From an uncultured Bacteroidales bacterium (GTDB lineage Bacteria; Bacteroidota; Bacteroidia; Bacteroidales; P3), in NCBI GenBank assembly GCA_947165255.1, contig CAMUZR010000002.1, positions 62,001-126,000 on the forward strand: DNA of 64,000 nucleotides, written 5' to 3'. Positions within the stretch are counted from its first letter, which is position 1. Each line of letters opens with the position of its first letter. The notes under the pieces are model-generated. The model saw only the letters and a program-made list of their open reading frames with translations, had not been told where the DNA came from and did no database searches. Of the stretch, positions 18,773 to 28,456 are shown piece after piece. The position numbers and the translations under genes were made by a program.

Positions 18773-19684
18773 ATGAAGATAGCAGTTTTGTTGCCTTGTT
18801 TCAACGAGGGGATAACCATAGGGAAAGTGGTAAGGGATTTTCGTGCCGCTTTGCCTGATGCTGATATATATGTCTACGACAACAATTCGACCGACAACAC
18901 GGCAGATGCTGCCCGAGAGGCTGGCGCCATCGTCCGTCGGGAACCCATGCAGGGCAAGGGAAATGTCATAAGAAGGATGTTCCGTGAGGTGGAGGCAGAC
19001 TGCTATCTGATGGCCGACGGCGACGACACCTACCCGGCCGACCAGGCTTTGCAGATGGTAAGGCCCGTGCTGGAAGAGGGGGTGGACATGGTGATTGGCG
19101 ACAGGCTGTCGTCGACCTATTTTGAGGAGAACAAGCGCCCGTTCCATAATAGCGGCAACCGGGTGGTGAGATGGCTGATTTGTAGGTTTTGGAAGACCGA
19201 GGTGCACGACATTATGACTGGCTACAGGGCTTTCAGCCGCCGGTTTGTTAAGATGTTTCCGGTTATGTCGGGCAATTTCGAGATTGAGACCGAGATGACC
19301 ATTCATGCCTTGGACAAGCGTTTTCTGCTGCGTGAGGTGCCAATCGTCTACCGTGACCGTCCTGCTGGCAGCGTGTCGAAGCTGAATACCTTCAGCGACG
19401 GAATGAAGGTGCTGAAGACCATTGTGGTGCTTTTTAAAGAGTATAAGCCTATGCGCTTTTTCGGCTGGCTGGCAGCCTTGCTGGCCGTGTTGGCCATTAT
19501 TCTGGTGATACCTGTTCTGGTTGATTATTTCCAAACGGGTCTGGTTCCCCGTTTCCCGACGCTGATGGTGTCGGTGTTTCTGCTGATGTCGGCGCTGCTG
19601 GCGCTTTTCACTGGTTTATGCCTAGATGTCATTGTTGACAAGGATAGGAAAAATTATGAACTTAGATTGATTTCTTTTGACTGA
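18773..19684 (+). CDS. Family 2 glycosyltransferase with C-terminal membrane helices (polyprenyl-phosphate glycosyltransferase-like)
   Basis: The 303-residue protein has a GT-A domain: LPCFNEG near the N-terminus, DNNSTDNT, and the metal-binding MADGDDTYPAD. The later sequence GYRAFSRRFVKMFP is characteristic of dolichyl/undecaprenyl-phosphate sugar transferases. Two membrane helices follow at about 225-285. It probably loads a sugar from a nucleotide donor onto a polyprenyl carrier at the inner membrane. Its TGA stop overlaps the CTG that opens the following broken frame, suggesting the two were once translationally coupled. Confidence 0.85.
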   Translation: MKIAVLLPCFNEGITIGKVVRDFRAALPDADIYVYDNNSTDNTADAAREAGAIVRREPMQGKGNVIRRMFREVEADCYLMADGDDTYPADQALQMVRPVLEEGVDMVIGDRLSSTYFEENKRPFHNSGNRVVRWLICRFWKTEVHDIMTGYRAFSRRFVKMFPVMSGNFEIETEMTIHALDKRFLLREVPIVYRDRPAGSVSKLNTFSDGMKVLKTIVVLFKEYKPMRFFGWLAALLAVLAIILVIPVLVDYFQTGLVPRFPTLMVSVFLLMSALLALFTGLCLDVIVDKDRKNYELRLISFD

Positions 19685-19929
19685 AGACGAAAATTGTAGG
19701 TAAGTATATTGCGGTCTTTCTTTGTTTGATAGCAGCTTACGTTCTGTTTGGCATTGTTTCAGTTCTGTTGCCGAAAAAACCGATTAATGAGAACGTTGCC
19801 GTAGTATGTCGGTTGTCCTCTTGGCTATTTTCTTGGCTGAGGCTAGTTTGGTGGAGCGCAAGGGTTTCAGATGGAGAAAGGTGTAATACCTTGCCTGTTT
19901 TTTTGCTTGACAGGTATTATATTTTGTAA
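19681..19929 (+). pseudogene. Probable remnant of a membrane protein gene, start mutated to CTG
   Basis: The open frame from 19681 translates as LKTKIVGKYIAVFLC..., a basic start plus hydrophobic helix, then LLPKKPINENVA. It overlaps the GT2 stop in the arrangement cTGA where ATGA would be usual, so an ATG to CTG change is likely. After about 40 residues the sequence no longer looks membrane-like and stops after 82 codons, against the convergent uvrC. The opening resembles large membrane proteins that accompany GT2 genes in this phylum; this is an inference. If translated at all, an internal ATG at 19726 would give 67 residues. Confidence 0.4.
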
Positions 19930-19969
19930 AATTCGATAGCTGGCTTTGTGATGCGAAAGCTTTTAGGGG

Positions 19970-21781
19970 CTATTTGAGGTACTCGACTATTTTGCGGGCT
20001 TTGGCAGGGCCGACTACTTTGGCAAGGTCGGCTTCGGTTTGGAGTTTGATTTCTTTCACGCTGCCGAATTTGAGCAGGAGGTCGCGGGCGGTTTTTTCGC
20101 CGATGGTGGGTATGTCGGTGAGCTGAGTGCGGAAGGTGCCTTTGGAGCGCTTGTCTTTGTGGAAGGTGATGGCAAAGCGGTGGACTTCGTTCTGGATTTG
20201 CTCTAGGAGGTGGAAGAGGGGGTCGGTGGGTTTGAGGCCTACTACTTGTGGGGGAAATCCGTAGAGGAGTTCGGAGGTGTGGTGGCGGTCGTCTTTGGCC
20301 AGACCGGCAATGGGTATTTCGAGGTGCAGTTGGTCTTGGATGACCTGCCGGGCTACTTCCATTTGTCCACGGCCACCGTCGACAACGAGGAGTTGGGGCA
20401 GGGGTTTGCCTTCTTCGGAGAGGCGTTTGTAGCGGCGGTAGATGACTTCGGCCATGGAGGCATAGTCGTCGGGGCCTTCGACGGTTTTGATGTTGAACTT
20501 GCGGTATTCTTTTCGATTGGGTTTGCCTCCGGTGAAACGAACCATGGCGGCCACGGGGAAGGCTCCTTGGATGTTGGAGTTGTCGAAGCACTCGATGTTG
20601 ACAGGGAGTTCGGGCAGTTGGAGTGCTTTCTGTATGCGTTCGAGCAGGTGTTCGTTGCGATGGGTGATGCCGCCCTCGTCGGGGTCGACCAGGGCTCGCT
20701 GGTGTCGGCACTGCAGCTGATAGGCTTTGACGTTGCGGAGCGAGAGTTCGAGCAGTTGCAGGCGGTCGCCGCGTGAGGGGATGGTTTGCCGGAGGTATTC
20801 TTCGGGAAGGTCGGCCACACGGAATGGCAGCACGGCTTCTTTGGCGGTGCTTTCGGTGCGCTCGTGCAAGGTGGGGATGACGGTGGAGAGGATTTCTTCG
20901 TCGGTCTCGTCGAGTTGTTTTTTTATTTCGTTGGAGAAGCTGTAGATGATGCTGCCGTTTTTGATGCGCATCATGTTGACGTAGGCGAATTTGTCGTCGG
21001 AAAGAATGCTGTAGACGTCGACGTCGTGCACACTGGTGTTGACGACGGTGGAGCGGCTTTGGTATTCTTCGAGTCGGCGGATGCGGCGTTTCATTATTTC
21101 GGCTTCTTCAAAACGGAGCTGCTCGGCCAGCGAGAGCATTTCTTGCTTCATATCCTTGAGGATGTCGTTGAAGTCGCCTTTGAGAATGCGGCGGATGTTG
21201 GCAAAGGTGGCTAGGTATTCCTCGTGGGTTTCGAGTCCGGCGCAGGGAGCCTTGCAAAGGCCTATCTGATGGTTCATGCAGGGGCGTTTCTGCATGTTGT
21301 TGCAGCGGCGGTAGAGAAAGAGTTGGTTGATTATGTCTTGCAGTTCGCGCAGGATGCGCTGGTTGGGGTAAGGACCGAAATACTGCCCTTTGACATGGTG
21401 TCCGCGGACGAAGAGCAGCCGCGGGTATTCCTCGTCGGTGATGACTAGATAGGGGTAGGACTTGTCGTCCTTGAGCATGCTGTTGTAGCGGGGTTGGTAG
21501 CGCTTGATGAGGTTGTTTTCGAGCAGGAGGGCGTCAACTTCGGTGGCGACGACGGTGACGCGGATGTCGTAGATGTTGCGTACCAGCATTTTGATTTTGG
21601 CACTTTTGTCGTCGTAGTGGGAGAAGTAGGAGCTGACACGTCGCTGCAGGTTGCGGGCTTTGCCTACATAAATGACCGTTCCAGATTGGTCGAGGTGTTG
21701 GTAGACACCGGGATTTTCTGGAATGGTCTTGAGTTTGAGCGCTATGCGGTCAATGTTTTTGTTGATGGACTTGTCTATCAA
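19970..21781 (-). CDS. uvrC: Excinuclease ABC subunit C
   Basis: The 603-residue nuclease makes both incisions around a UvrAB-bound DNA lesion. The GIY-YIG domain is at about 17-100 (GVYQHLD, VIYVGKARNL). It is followed by a Cys-rich stretch (RRCNNMQKRPCMNHQIGLCKAPC), the UVR helical motif (LRFEEAEIMKRRI), the RNase H-like 3' nuclease region (ECFDNSNIQG, VVDGGRGQ), and C-terminal helix-hairpin-helix motifs (IPTIGEKTARDLL). The only plausible start is TTG at 21781, since an in-frame TAA lies five codons upstream and no ATG comes before the GIY-YIG domain. It lies 66 bases after gldH, in an apparent asd-gldH-uvrC operon. Confidence 0.96.
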   Translation of the reverse strand: MIDKSINKNIDRIALKLKTIPENPGVYQHLDQSGTVIYVGKARNLQRRVSSYFSHYDDKSAKIKMLVRNIYDIRVTVVATEVDALLLENNLIKRYQPRYNSMLKDDKSYPYLVITDEEYPRLLFVRGHHVKGQYFGPYPNQRILRELQDIINQLFLYRRCNNMQKRPCMNHQIGLCKAPCAGLETHEEYLATFANIRRILKGDFNDILKDMKQEMLSLAEQLRFEEAEIMKRRIRRLEEYQSRSTVVNTSVHDVDVYSILSDDKFAYVNMMRIKNGSIIYSFSNEIKKQLDETDEEILSTVIPTLHERTESTAKEAVLPFRVADLPEEYLRQTIPSRGDRLQLLELSLRNVKAYQLQCRHQRALVDPDEGGITHRNEHLLERIQKALQLPELPVNIECFDNSNIQGAFPVAAMVRFTGGKPNRKEYRKFNIKTVEGPDDYASMAEVIYRRYKRLSEEGKPLPQLLVVDGGRGQMEVARQVIQDQLHLEIPIAGLAKDDRHHTSELLYGFPPQVVGLKPTDPLFHLLEQIQNEVHRFAITFHKDKRSKGTFRTQLTDIPTIGEKTARDLLLKFGSVKEIKLQTEADLAKVVGPAKARKIVEYLK

Positions 21782-21847
21782 GAGGCAGGGTGGTTAGGGT
21801 GGGGCAAACTGTGTGCGGGAGGAGTGGGCGGCAGGGCAGGAGGCTAG

Positions 21848-22333
21848 TTATTTGGGATATTCGATTTTGGCCTCTTCGATGCGCAGGTGGATGCCGTTGA
21901 TGCCGTCGATTTCGTATTTGTTGGTGCGCTGCGATATTTTGATTGTGTAGTCGCCTTGGGTGTTGAAGGAATAGAATTGGCGTATCTGCTGCGAGACGTG
22001 GAGGATGCCGTGTTCGTCGAATTCGCCCAGCCAGTTGCCTTGGTAGTTGCGCAAGACGATGTCGCTGAACATGGTGCGGGTTTCGCCGTTGGGGCTGCTG
22101 AGTTGAAGGGTGATGGGCAGTCCGTTTTGGCGGTAGCGGGAGGTGTCGATGGAAGCGGAGAAGATGAAGTTGTAGAAGTCCTCTGTGTTTTTACTGGAGA
22201 AGATGAATTGGGCGGGTTCGTCAAAACGCATCCACTTGTTGTTTGGGAAGGTGCATTCTTCGTCGAGAAGGACTTTCTGCTCACAGGAGCAGAAGAGGAC
22301 GAGGGTGAATAGGAGGGGGAGTATCTTTTTCAT
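21848..22333 (-). CDS. gldH: Gliding-motility lipoprotein GldH
   Basis: This 161-residue lipoprotein has a type II signal (LVLFCSC, Cys about 17). The rest is a beta-rich domain characteristic of GldH: NKWMRFDEPAQFIF, then the paired YNF..ASIDTSRYR and a conserved GNWLGEF segment. GldH is needed for gliding in Flavobacterium; non-gliding Bacteroidales retain it alongside type IX secretion. It sits between asd and uvrC, as is common in Bacteroidales. The nearby type IX cargo candidate at 23474 fits the same secretion setting. Confidence 0.85.
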   Translation of the reverse strand: MKKILPLLFTLVLFCSCEQKVLLDEECTFPNNKWMRFDEPAQFIFSSKNTEDFYNFIFSASIDTSRYRQNGLPITLQLSSPNGETRTMFSDIVLRNYQGNWLGEFDEHGILHVSQQIRQFYSFNTQGDYTIKISQRTNKYEIDGINGIHLRIEEAKIEYPK

Positions 22334-22363
22334 TTATAATATGTTTTTTTTGGAAAGGACGGT

Positions 22364-23407
22364 TTAAAGGCGTGAGGTGAGGCATTGTAGGATTTGGACA
22401 GCGTTGGTGGCAGCACCTTTGCGGAGGTTGTCGCCTACGCACCAGAGGTTGAGAGTGCAGGGCTGGGTGCTGTCGCGACGGACGCGGCCGACGAAGACTT
22501 CGGGGCGGTTGTGGGCAGTGATGGGCATGGGGTAGAGGTTGTGGGCGGGGTCGTCGGCCAGGATGACGCCGGGGGTTTCGGCGATGAGGCGGCGCACATG
22601 GTTGATGTCGTATTCGTTGTGGAATTCGATGTTGACGGCCTCGCTGTGGCCTCCTACGACGGGTACGCGGACTACGGTGGCGGTCACTTGGATGGAGGGG
22701 TCGCCTAGAATTTTGCGGGTTTCGTCAACTAGTTTTTGCTCTTCGGTGGTGTAGCCGTCGGGGTTGAAGTCGCCGCCATGGGGGAAGAGGTTGCGGAATA
22801 TTTGATAGGGATAGGCCGGCTGGTATTGGTCGGCGAGTTCTTTTTTCATGGTTTCGCCCAGTTGTGAGCTGGATACATGGTGGTGGGCGAAGTAGCTCTC
22901 TTCGGCTTCGAGTTGACGCACGGCTTTGATGCCGGTGCCGGTGATGCTTTGGTAGGTGGCGATGACGAGTCGTTTGATTTTATATTGCCAATGCAGGCGC
23001 GAGATGGCCAGCACCATCTGAATGGTGGAGCAGTTGGGGTTGGCGATGATGCGATGGTGGGGACGGACGGCGTCGATGTTGATTTCGGGCACTATGAGTG
23101 GCACGTCGTCGTGCATGCGCCAGCAGGAGGAGTTGTCTACCACGGTGCAGCCTGCCTGGGCAAAGAGTGGGGCATAATGTCGGGAGGTGGAGGCTCCGGC
23201 AGAGAAGAGGGCAAACTGTGGCTTTTGTGCAATGGCCTCTTCGGGGCTTACCACGGTGAGTTTGCGGCCGGCGAAATCGATTTGGCGGCCGACGGATTTT
23301 GGAGAGGCGGCAGGTATGATGTCGTGATGGGCAAAGCCTCTTTGGGCCAGTTCTTCGAGCATTACGCCGCCGACGAGTCCGGTGGCACCTACTACGGCAA
23401 TTTTCAT
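22364..23407 (-). CDS. asd: Aspartate-semialdehyde dehydrogenase
   Basis: The 347-residue enzyme reduces aspartyl phosphate to the semialdehyde on the route to lysine, diaminopimelate, threonine and methionine. The NADP-binding loop GATGLVGGVMLEEL is at about 7-20. The catalytic cysteine lies in NPNCSTIQ near residue 126, and the substrate-binding histidine is in the GGHSEAVN segment. Length is normal. A near-consensus -7 element (AACCTTTG) lies at 23464-23471, so it may start its own transcript with gldH and uvrC downstream. Confidence 0.95.
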   Translation of the reverse strand: MKIAVVGATGLVGGVMLEELAQRGFAHHDIIPAASPKSVGRQIDFAGRKLTVVSPEEAIAQKPQFALFSAGASTSRHYAPLFAQAGCTVVDNSSCWRMHDDVPLIVPEINIDAVRPHHRIIANPNCSTIQMVLAISRLHWQYKIKRLVIATYQSITGTGIKAVRQLEAEESYFAHHHVSSSQLGETMKKELADQYQPAYPYQIFRNLFPHGGDFNPDGYTTEEQKLVDETRKILGDPSIQVTATVVRVPVVGGHSEAVNIEFHNEYDINHVRRLIAETPGVILADDPAHNLYPMPITAHNRPEVFVGRVRRDSTQPCTLNLWCVGDNLRKGAATNAVQILQCLTSRL

Positions 23408-23473
23408 GTTGCTATTGTTGTTGAAGGTGGTTTATTGAATTGAGCGGAATGTGTCTGTTTGTGCAAAGGTTGG

Positions 23474-25813
23474 TTAGCGAATCAGTGTGACGGTGCCTTT
23501 GAGGACTTGGGTGACGCCTGGGTTGAGGGCAGTGCGGTAGCGCATGACGTAGACGTAAGTTCCTTGTGGGCAACGTGTTCCGTCCATATTTTTGCCGTCC
23601 CAGTAGCCGTCTGGACCTTGGAAATAGCATACCTGTTCGCCTTTGCGGTTGTAGATATAGACACGCACGTCGCTGATATTGCCCTGGATGGCGGGGGAGA
23701 AGCGATTGTTGGTGCTAAGGTCGGGGGTGAAGGCGTTGGGAATGAAGTTGGACACTTTGATGAGTGGGATGCGCGAGAGGGCGGTGTCGTCGCAGCCGTA
23801 GTCGTTGTGGACGGCCAGGCGGACATCCATAGTGTCGACTCCGTCGAGGGGGAAGATGATGCTGGTTTGCTGCAGGGTGCTGGTTTCGTTATTTGGAAGG
23901 AGCCAGGTGCGGGAGTCGTGTCCGTAGCTCATGTCGTTGAGTTCGATGGTGAGTTCGTCGATGGTGGCGACTTCGGGAGAGTGTGAGATGATGGCCTTCA
24001 TGGGAATGAAGGTGAAGTCGAGGGTGACGATGCTGTCGCAGCCCCATTCGTTGACAAGGTGGACGGTGTCCTGCTCGCGGGTGGCGTCGTTGTCTTCGGA
24101 ATAGGTTTTGCCGTTGATCCAGGTGTAAGGTTTGCAGTCGAGCACAACGTCGGTGTTGTAGCTGAGGTCGGAAACTATGAGGTGGAGGTAGTGGATGCTG
24201 TCGGTTTCGTGGGAGGAGTAGTAGCGGCGAATGGTGTCGAAGGTTTGCTGGGGCTGGTTGAATGTGTAGCCACACCAGGAGTAGCTTTCGCCCCGGCAGA
24301 TGCCTGCGGTGTCGTATATGTGGTAGTTGGGGTAGGTGAGGACGAGTAGGCTGTCGTAGTTGTTGCAGCCGTTGGTGAAGGAGGCTGTGCAGTAGATCCA
24401 TACGGAGTCGATGTGGTTCTCCAAGAGTTGGCCTTCCTGGCTACTAAGGACGACGGAGGTGAAGTTGCTTTGTAGTGCCGTGGAAGGCAGGATGGTGCGA
24501 ACGCCGTTGGTTATCTTGACCGCGCTCCAGACACACGAGTCGAGGGTTTGTGTGTTCGGGTAAATCAATTGGAGAGAGGTTGCTTCGCCTTCAGCAAGAA
24601 TGGGGTCTTCGCAGTAGAGATTGATGGTGCGTGAGGTGTCCATTCCTACGGTGATGGTGTCGCGCATACTGCGATTGTCGATGCCGTACCAGTAGCCGTT
24701 GGCACCTTGGTAGCGGCACTGGACCACGTATTTGGTTGTGCGGGTAGGAGTTACACTGACGACGGTGTGTTCGGAATTGAGGTAGTAGCCGTTGGTGTCG
24801 CCGGGGATGGAGGAAAGTTGGACAGAGTCGATGATGTTGCCGTTATTGTCCATGAAGAGACGCCACCAGGTGATGTTTTTCACTGTTTCGCCTTGGGGGG
24901 TGAAACGCCAGGCCTCGTAGGAGGTTTCACCTCTCCAACCGCCGGATTGTGTGCCCCTGTCGGGAGCCACGAAAGCGCCAGGTGAGTTGGACTGGATATA
25001 GAAGGTGGGATCGCCAAGATAGGAGGCGTCATGATAGTGAGATACTTGGGTGGAGCCAGTGGCATTCTGTACGCCCACAAGGCCTTTACCTCCGTTGGTG
25101 GTGGAACAGCAGCTGCGCTGCTTGATGTGTACCTCGATGATGTTGGTGCCTTCATAGCATACGATTTGGTAGGTGCAGCGGTCGTTATTGTGGCTGCTGG
25201 CAGGGAAGAGGGGCACTTCGTTGACACTGGCGCAGAGGTAACGGCAGGGATAGGTGCCGCCAACCGAGCGGAACATGCCTTGAGTGGTTGAGAGGTCGGA
25301 GGTGGGGTGGATGTCCTCATAGACGCCGTATATGGCGTTCAGCGACGGAAAGTTAGGATTGGGAATTGGAAGGGAGGACTGATAGTTGTAGGCACAATAT
25401 TGACCAACGTAGCTAGTGTTGAACGATACTAGGCCGTTGGAACCTACTACGGCCTGTGTGTAAGGATAGCCGAAGAACATGAAGGTGAAAGGAAACGAGA
25501 TGGTTGAGTTCTCCCAGGCGTCGTCGGTGCTGATGTTCAGATGAGAGCCGGCATGGAAGGTGGTGTCGACAGGATTGTAGGGGATGGACTCAATAAGGTA
25601 GTTGCCGTTGAAGTGCTGGGTGGTGATGAAGGGGGTGGCATTGAGGATAAGGGTGCCGTTTTTGCAGTTAACAAGCGTGTCCCAGCCGTTCTCCACACAG
25701 ATGCCAGATAGCTGATGGTCGTATTTCTCGTTGATGGTGATTTCTGGACACTGAGCCATGAGGTATGTTGAGGAACATAACATTAATAAGGCGGTGAGTA
25801 AAACTTTTTTCAT
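23474..25813 (-). CDS. Secreted protein with gliding-motility-type C-terminal (type IX secretion) domain
   Basis: This 779-residue protein begins with a signal peptide (residues 1-20, cleaving at LMAQ). The first 300 residues include a beta-rich domain with WENSTISFPFTF and VVGSNGLVSF, common in Bacteroidota surface proteins. Two further beta domains follow. The last 90 residues (FIPNAFTPDLSTNN; VYIYNRKGEQV; YWDGKNMDG; CPQGTYVYV) match the gliding-motility-associated C-terminal domain, a type B sorting signal. It is thus a type IX cargo, likely an adhesin or matrix protein. No catalytic motif is visible. It lies 66 bases upstream of asd. Confidence 0.85.
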   Translation of the reverse strand: MKKVLLTALLMLCSSTYLMAQCPEITINEKYDHQLSGICVENGWDTLVNCKNGTLILNATPFITTQHFNGNYLIESIPYNPVDTTFHAGSHLNISTDDAWENSTISFPFTFMFFGYPYTQAVVGSNGLVSFNTSYVGQYCAYNYQSSLPIPNPNFPSLNAIYGVYEDIHPTSDLSTTQGMFRSVGGTYPCRYLCASVNEVPLFPASSHNNDRCTYQIVCYEGTNIIEVHIKQRSCCSTTNGGKGLVGVQNATGSTQVSHYHDASYLGDPTFYIQSNSPGAFVAPDRGTQSGGWRGETSYEAWRFTPQGETVKNITWWRLFMDNNGNIIDSVQLSSIPGDTNGYYLNSEHTVVSVTPTRTTKYVVQCRYQGANGYWYGIDNRSMRDTITVGMDTSRTINLYCEDPILAEGEATSLQLIYPNTQTLDSCVWSAVKITNGVRTILPSTALQSNFTSVVLSSQEGQLLENHIDSVWIYCTASFTNGCNNYDSLLVLTYPNYHIYDTAGICRGESYSWCGYTFNQPQQTFDTIRRYYSSHETDSIHYLHLIVSDLSYNTDVVLDCKPYTWINGKTYSEDNDATREQDTVHLVNEWGCDSIVTLDFTFIPMKAIISHSPEVATIDELTIELNDMSYGHDSRTWLLPNNETSTLQQTSIIFPLDGVDTMDVRLAVHNDYGCDDTALSRIPLIKVSNFIPNAFTPDLSTNNRFSPAIQGNISDVRVYIYNRKGEQVCYFQGPDGYWDGKNMDGTRCPQGTYVYVMRYRTALNPGVTQVLKGTVTLIR

Positions 25814-25923
25814 GTAGTTATCCCTAATTGTAAATATTTTGATATATTTAAATATAACGTATGTTTTCTATTAATATTGTTCTTTGTTAATACATTTTTT
25901 TGTATTTTGTCACCGAATGGACA

Positions 25924-25962
25924 CAAAAAAACACCATTTGCTGCTACAAATGGTGTTTTTAA
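25924..25962 (-). terminator. Rho-independent terminator of the pyrophosphatase gene
   Basis: A 14-bp stem (25927-25940 with 25947-25960) with a 6-base loop is followed on the minus strand by six T. It lies about 40 bases after the hppA stop. It is symmetrical enough to work on both strands. Confidence 0.85.
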
Positions 25963-25998
25963 TATTGTTTAACTGTAAGTAAAGTCTTTGAAAAGAGT

Positions 25999-28413
25999 TT
26001 ATTTGTCGTTCTTGATGCGCATCTTGTAGAAAGAGCGGTAAACAAAATAGAGTGCGAGCAGGAGGAAGATGATGCCTACCCAGGGGGCAATATGGCGGAA
26101 GCCTTCGCTGATGGCGATTTCCATGGCTAGCACACCGAAGAGGGTGGTGAACTTGATGATGGGGTTGAGAGCCACGGAGGAGGTGTCCTTGAAGGGGTCG
26201 CCGACGGTGTCACCCACGACGCTGGCGGCATGGAGGTCGGTTCCCTTGGCATTTAAATCTACCTCGACGACTTTTTTCGCATTGTCCCAGCTGCCGCCGG
26301 CGTTGGCCATGTAGACTGCCTGGAAGAGACCGAAGACGGCAATGCTGATGAGGTAGCTAATAAAGAGGCAGACGGCGTTCTGACCACCGATGCTGTCGGG
26401 CGAAGAGAAGCAGGCAAATGCGAGTGCGAAGCAGAAGATGGCGATGAAGATGTTTATCATACCCTTTTGTGCGTACTGGGTGCAGATTTTCACTACTTCC
26501 TGCGACTTGGCAATATCGGCCTTCTTCGGGGCGTTGGGGTCGAGACGGATGTTGTCTCTAATGAATTCCACAGCACGGTTGGCACCGGTGGTGACGGCCT
26601 GCATGGAGGCACCGGTGAACCAGTAGATGACGCAGCCGCCTAGGATAAAGCCGACGAGTGAGTAGGGATTGAGGAGGTTGAGAATGCTTTCGGGTTCGAT
26701 GCCGAGAGTTTTCTGAATCATCAGAATGAGGGAGAAAATCATAGTGGTTGCTCCCACTACGGCGGTGCCGATTAGCACGGGTTTTGCAGTGGCCTTGAAG
26801 GTGTTGCCAGCGCCATCGTTGGCTTCAAGGTAGTGCTTGGCTTTTTCAAAGTCGGGGGTGAAGCCAAATTCTTCTTTCACCTCCTTGGTTGTTTTTTCAA
26901 TGTCGTCCTCGATAAGGGAAAGCTCATAGACGGACTGTGCGTTGTCGGTGACGGGGCCATAGCTGTCGACAGCGATTGTGACAGGTCCCATGCCGAGCAT
27001 ACCGAAGGCCACAAGGCCGAAGGCAAAGATGGAGTAGTAGCTGCCGAAGATGTCGCCGATGCCAAAGGCGGTGGAGGCCATGTAGGCTATCACCATGAGG
27101 AAGACAAAGACGAGGCCGGTCCAAAAACCGCCCATGTTTCCTGCCACGATGCCGGAAAGGATGTTCAGCGAGGCACCGCCTTGCTCAGAGGCTTTGACCA
27201 CTTCCTGGACGTGTTTGGAGGTGGGGGAGGTGAAAAGTTTAGTGAGTTCGGGGATAAGGGCTGCGCCCAGGGTGCCGCAGCTGATGATGATGGCAAGGGC
27301 AAGCCAGAGGTTTTCGTGTCCGGGGATGCCGCTGAGCATAAAGTAAGAGGCGAGGAATGTTCCAAAGATGGAAAGGATGGAAGTAATCCACACCAGTACT
27401 GACAGAGGAGTTTCGAAGTTCATGTCGTCGGCATTGGCGTAACGGGCTTTGGATATTGCACCATTAATATAATATGCAAGAACGGAGGCGATGATACCGA
27501 GAATACGCATGACGAAAATCCAGGCCAACAGTTTCACCTGCATAGAAGGGTCTGGGACGGCCAAAAGAATGAAGCTTACTAATGCGACGCCAGTAACGCC
27601 ATAGGTCTCGAAACCATCGGCGGTGGGTCCGATGCTGTCGCCTGCGTTGTCGCCGGTGCAGTCGGCAATGACGCCGGGGTTGCGGGGGTCGTCCTCGCCA
27701 ATCTTGAAGACCACTTTCATCAGGTCGCTTCCGATGTCGGCAATCTTGGTGAAGATGCCGCCGGCAATACGAAGGGCGCTGGCGCCAAGGCTTTCACCGA
27801 TGGCAAATCCGATAAAGCAGCTGCCTGCCAGATTTTCGGGCATAAAGAGCAAGATGACCAACATCAGTACCAACTCAATGCAGATGAGAACGATGCCGAT
27901 GCTCATACCGGCACGAAGGGGTATGTTAAGTAGGTCGAGGGGTTTGCGACGAAGGGAAGCAAAAGCCATACGGGCATTGGCATAGGTGTTCATGCGGACA
28001 CCAAACCATGCCACGCTGTAGGAACCTAGGATGCCAATGATGGTCCAAGCCAATACGAGGCATACCGAACCGAAGCCCATGTGTGAGAGCACTCCGAAAT
28101 AGAGTGCGATGGCGGCTCCGATGAAGACAAACAGGATGATCAAGAACTTCCCCTGTTGTTTGAGATAGGTAGAGCAGGTCTTGAAAATGACGTTGCCGAT
28201 TTCCAACATTGATTTATGGGCACCAAGTTTGCGAACCTTGTTGAACTGCCAAAAACCAAAAAGGAGTCCGAGAACTACGATTAAAAAGCCCCAATAAAGA
28301 ATTTTTGTAGCGGGATCTTGGGCGAATCCTGTGGGCATTTGCAGATCTGCCTCACTTGCAAAAGAGAAAAGTGGAAGTGCAAGCGCTGTTAGTACTAATG
28401 TTAACTTCTTCAC
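25999..28413 (-). CDS. hppA: Membrane-bound ion-translocating pyrophosphatase
   Basis: The 804-residue integral membrane protein couples pyrophosphate hydrolysis to H+ or Na+ export. I choose the GTG at 28413 (VKKLTLVL...) as start, giving a normal signal-like N-terminus; a TTG two codons earlier is the alternative. The substrate site is clear: GEDDPRNPGVIADCTGDNAGDSIGP near 250, and Asp-rich repeats near the C-terminus (GDTVGDPFKDTS). The motif near 535 is GNTFKAT, with Lys at the site that marks potassium-independent enzymes. A charged insertion of roughly 20 residues precedes it (DDIEKTTKEVKEEFGF). Ion type cannot be settled by eye. Confidence 0.95.
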   Translation of the reverse strand: MKKLTLVLTALALPLFSFASEADLQMPTGFAQDPATKILYWGFLIVVLGLLFGFWQFNKVRKLGAHKSMLEIGNVIFKTCSTYLKQQGKFLIILFVFIGAAIALYFGVLSHMGFGSVCLVLAWTIIGILGSYSVAWFGVRMNTYANARMAFASLRRKPLDLLNIPLRAGMSIGIVLICIELVLMLVILLFMPENLAGSCFIGFAIGESLGASALRIAGGIFTKIADIGSDLMKVVFKIGEDDPRNPGVIADCTGDNAGDSIGPTADGFETYGVTGVALVSFILLAVPDPSMQVKLLAWIFVMRILGIIASVLAYYINGAISKARYANADDMNFETPLSVLVWITSILSIFGTFLASYFMLSGIPGHENLWLALAIIISCGTLGAALIPELTKLFTSPTSKHVQEVVKASEQGGASLNILSGIVAGNMGGFWTGLVFVFLMVIAYMASTAFGIGDIFGSYYSIFAFGLVAFGMLGMGPVTIAVDSYGPVTDNAQSVYELSLIEDDIEKTTKEVKEEFGFTPDFEKAKHYLEANDGAGNTFKATAKPVLIGTAVVGATTMIFSLILMIQKTLGIEPESILNLLNPYSLVGFILGGCVIYWFTGASMQAVTTGANRAVEFIRDNIRLDPNAPKKADIAKSQEVVKICTQYAQKGMINIFIAIFCFALAFACFSSPDSIGGQNAVCLFISYLISIAVFGLFQAVYMANAGGSWDNAKKVVEVDLNAKGTDLHAASVVGDTVGDPFKDTSSVALNPIIKFTTLFGVLAMEIAISEGFRHIAPWVGIIFLLLALYFVYRSFYKMRIKNDK

Positions 28414-28456
28414 AGTCAAATCGTTTTGATTTATTATTAGTTTTTTTTACGTGATA

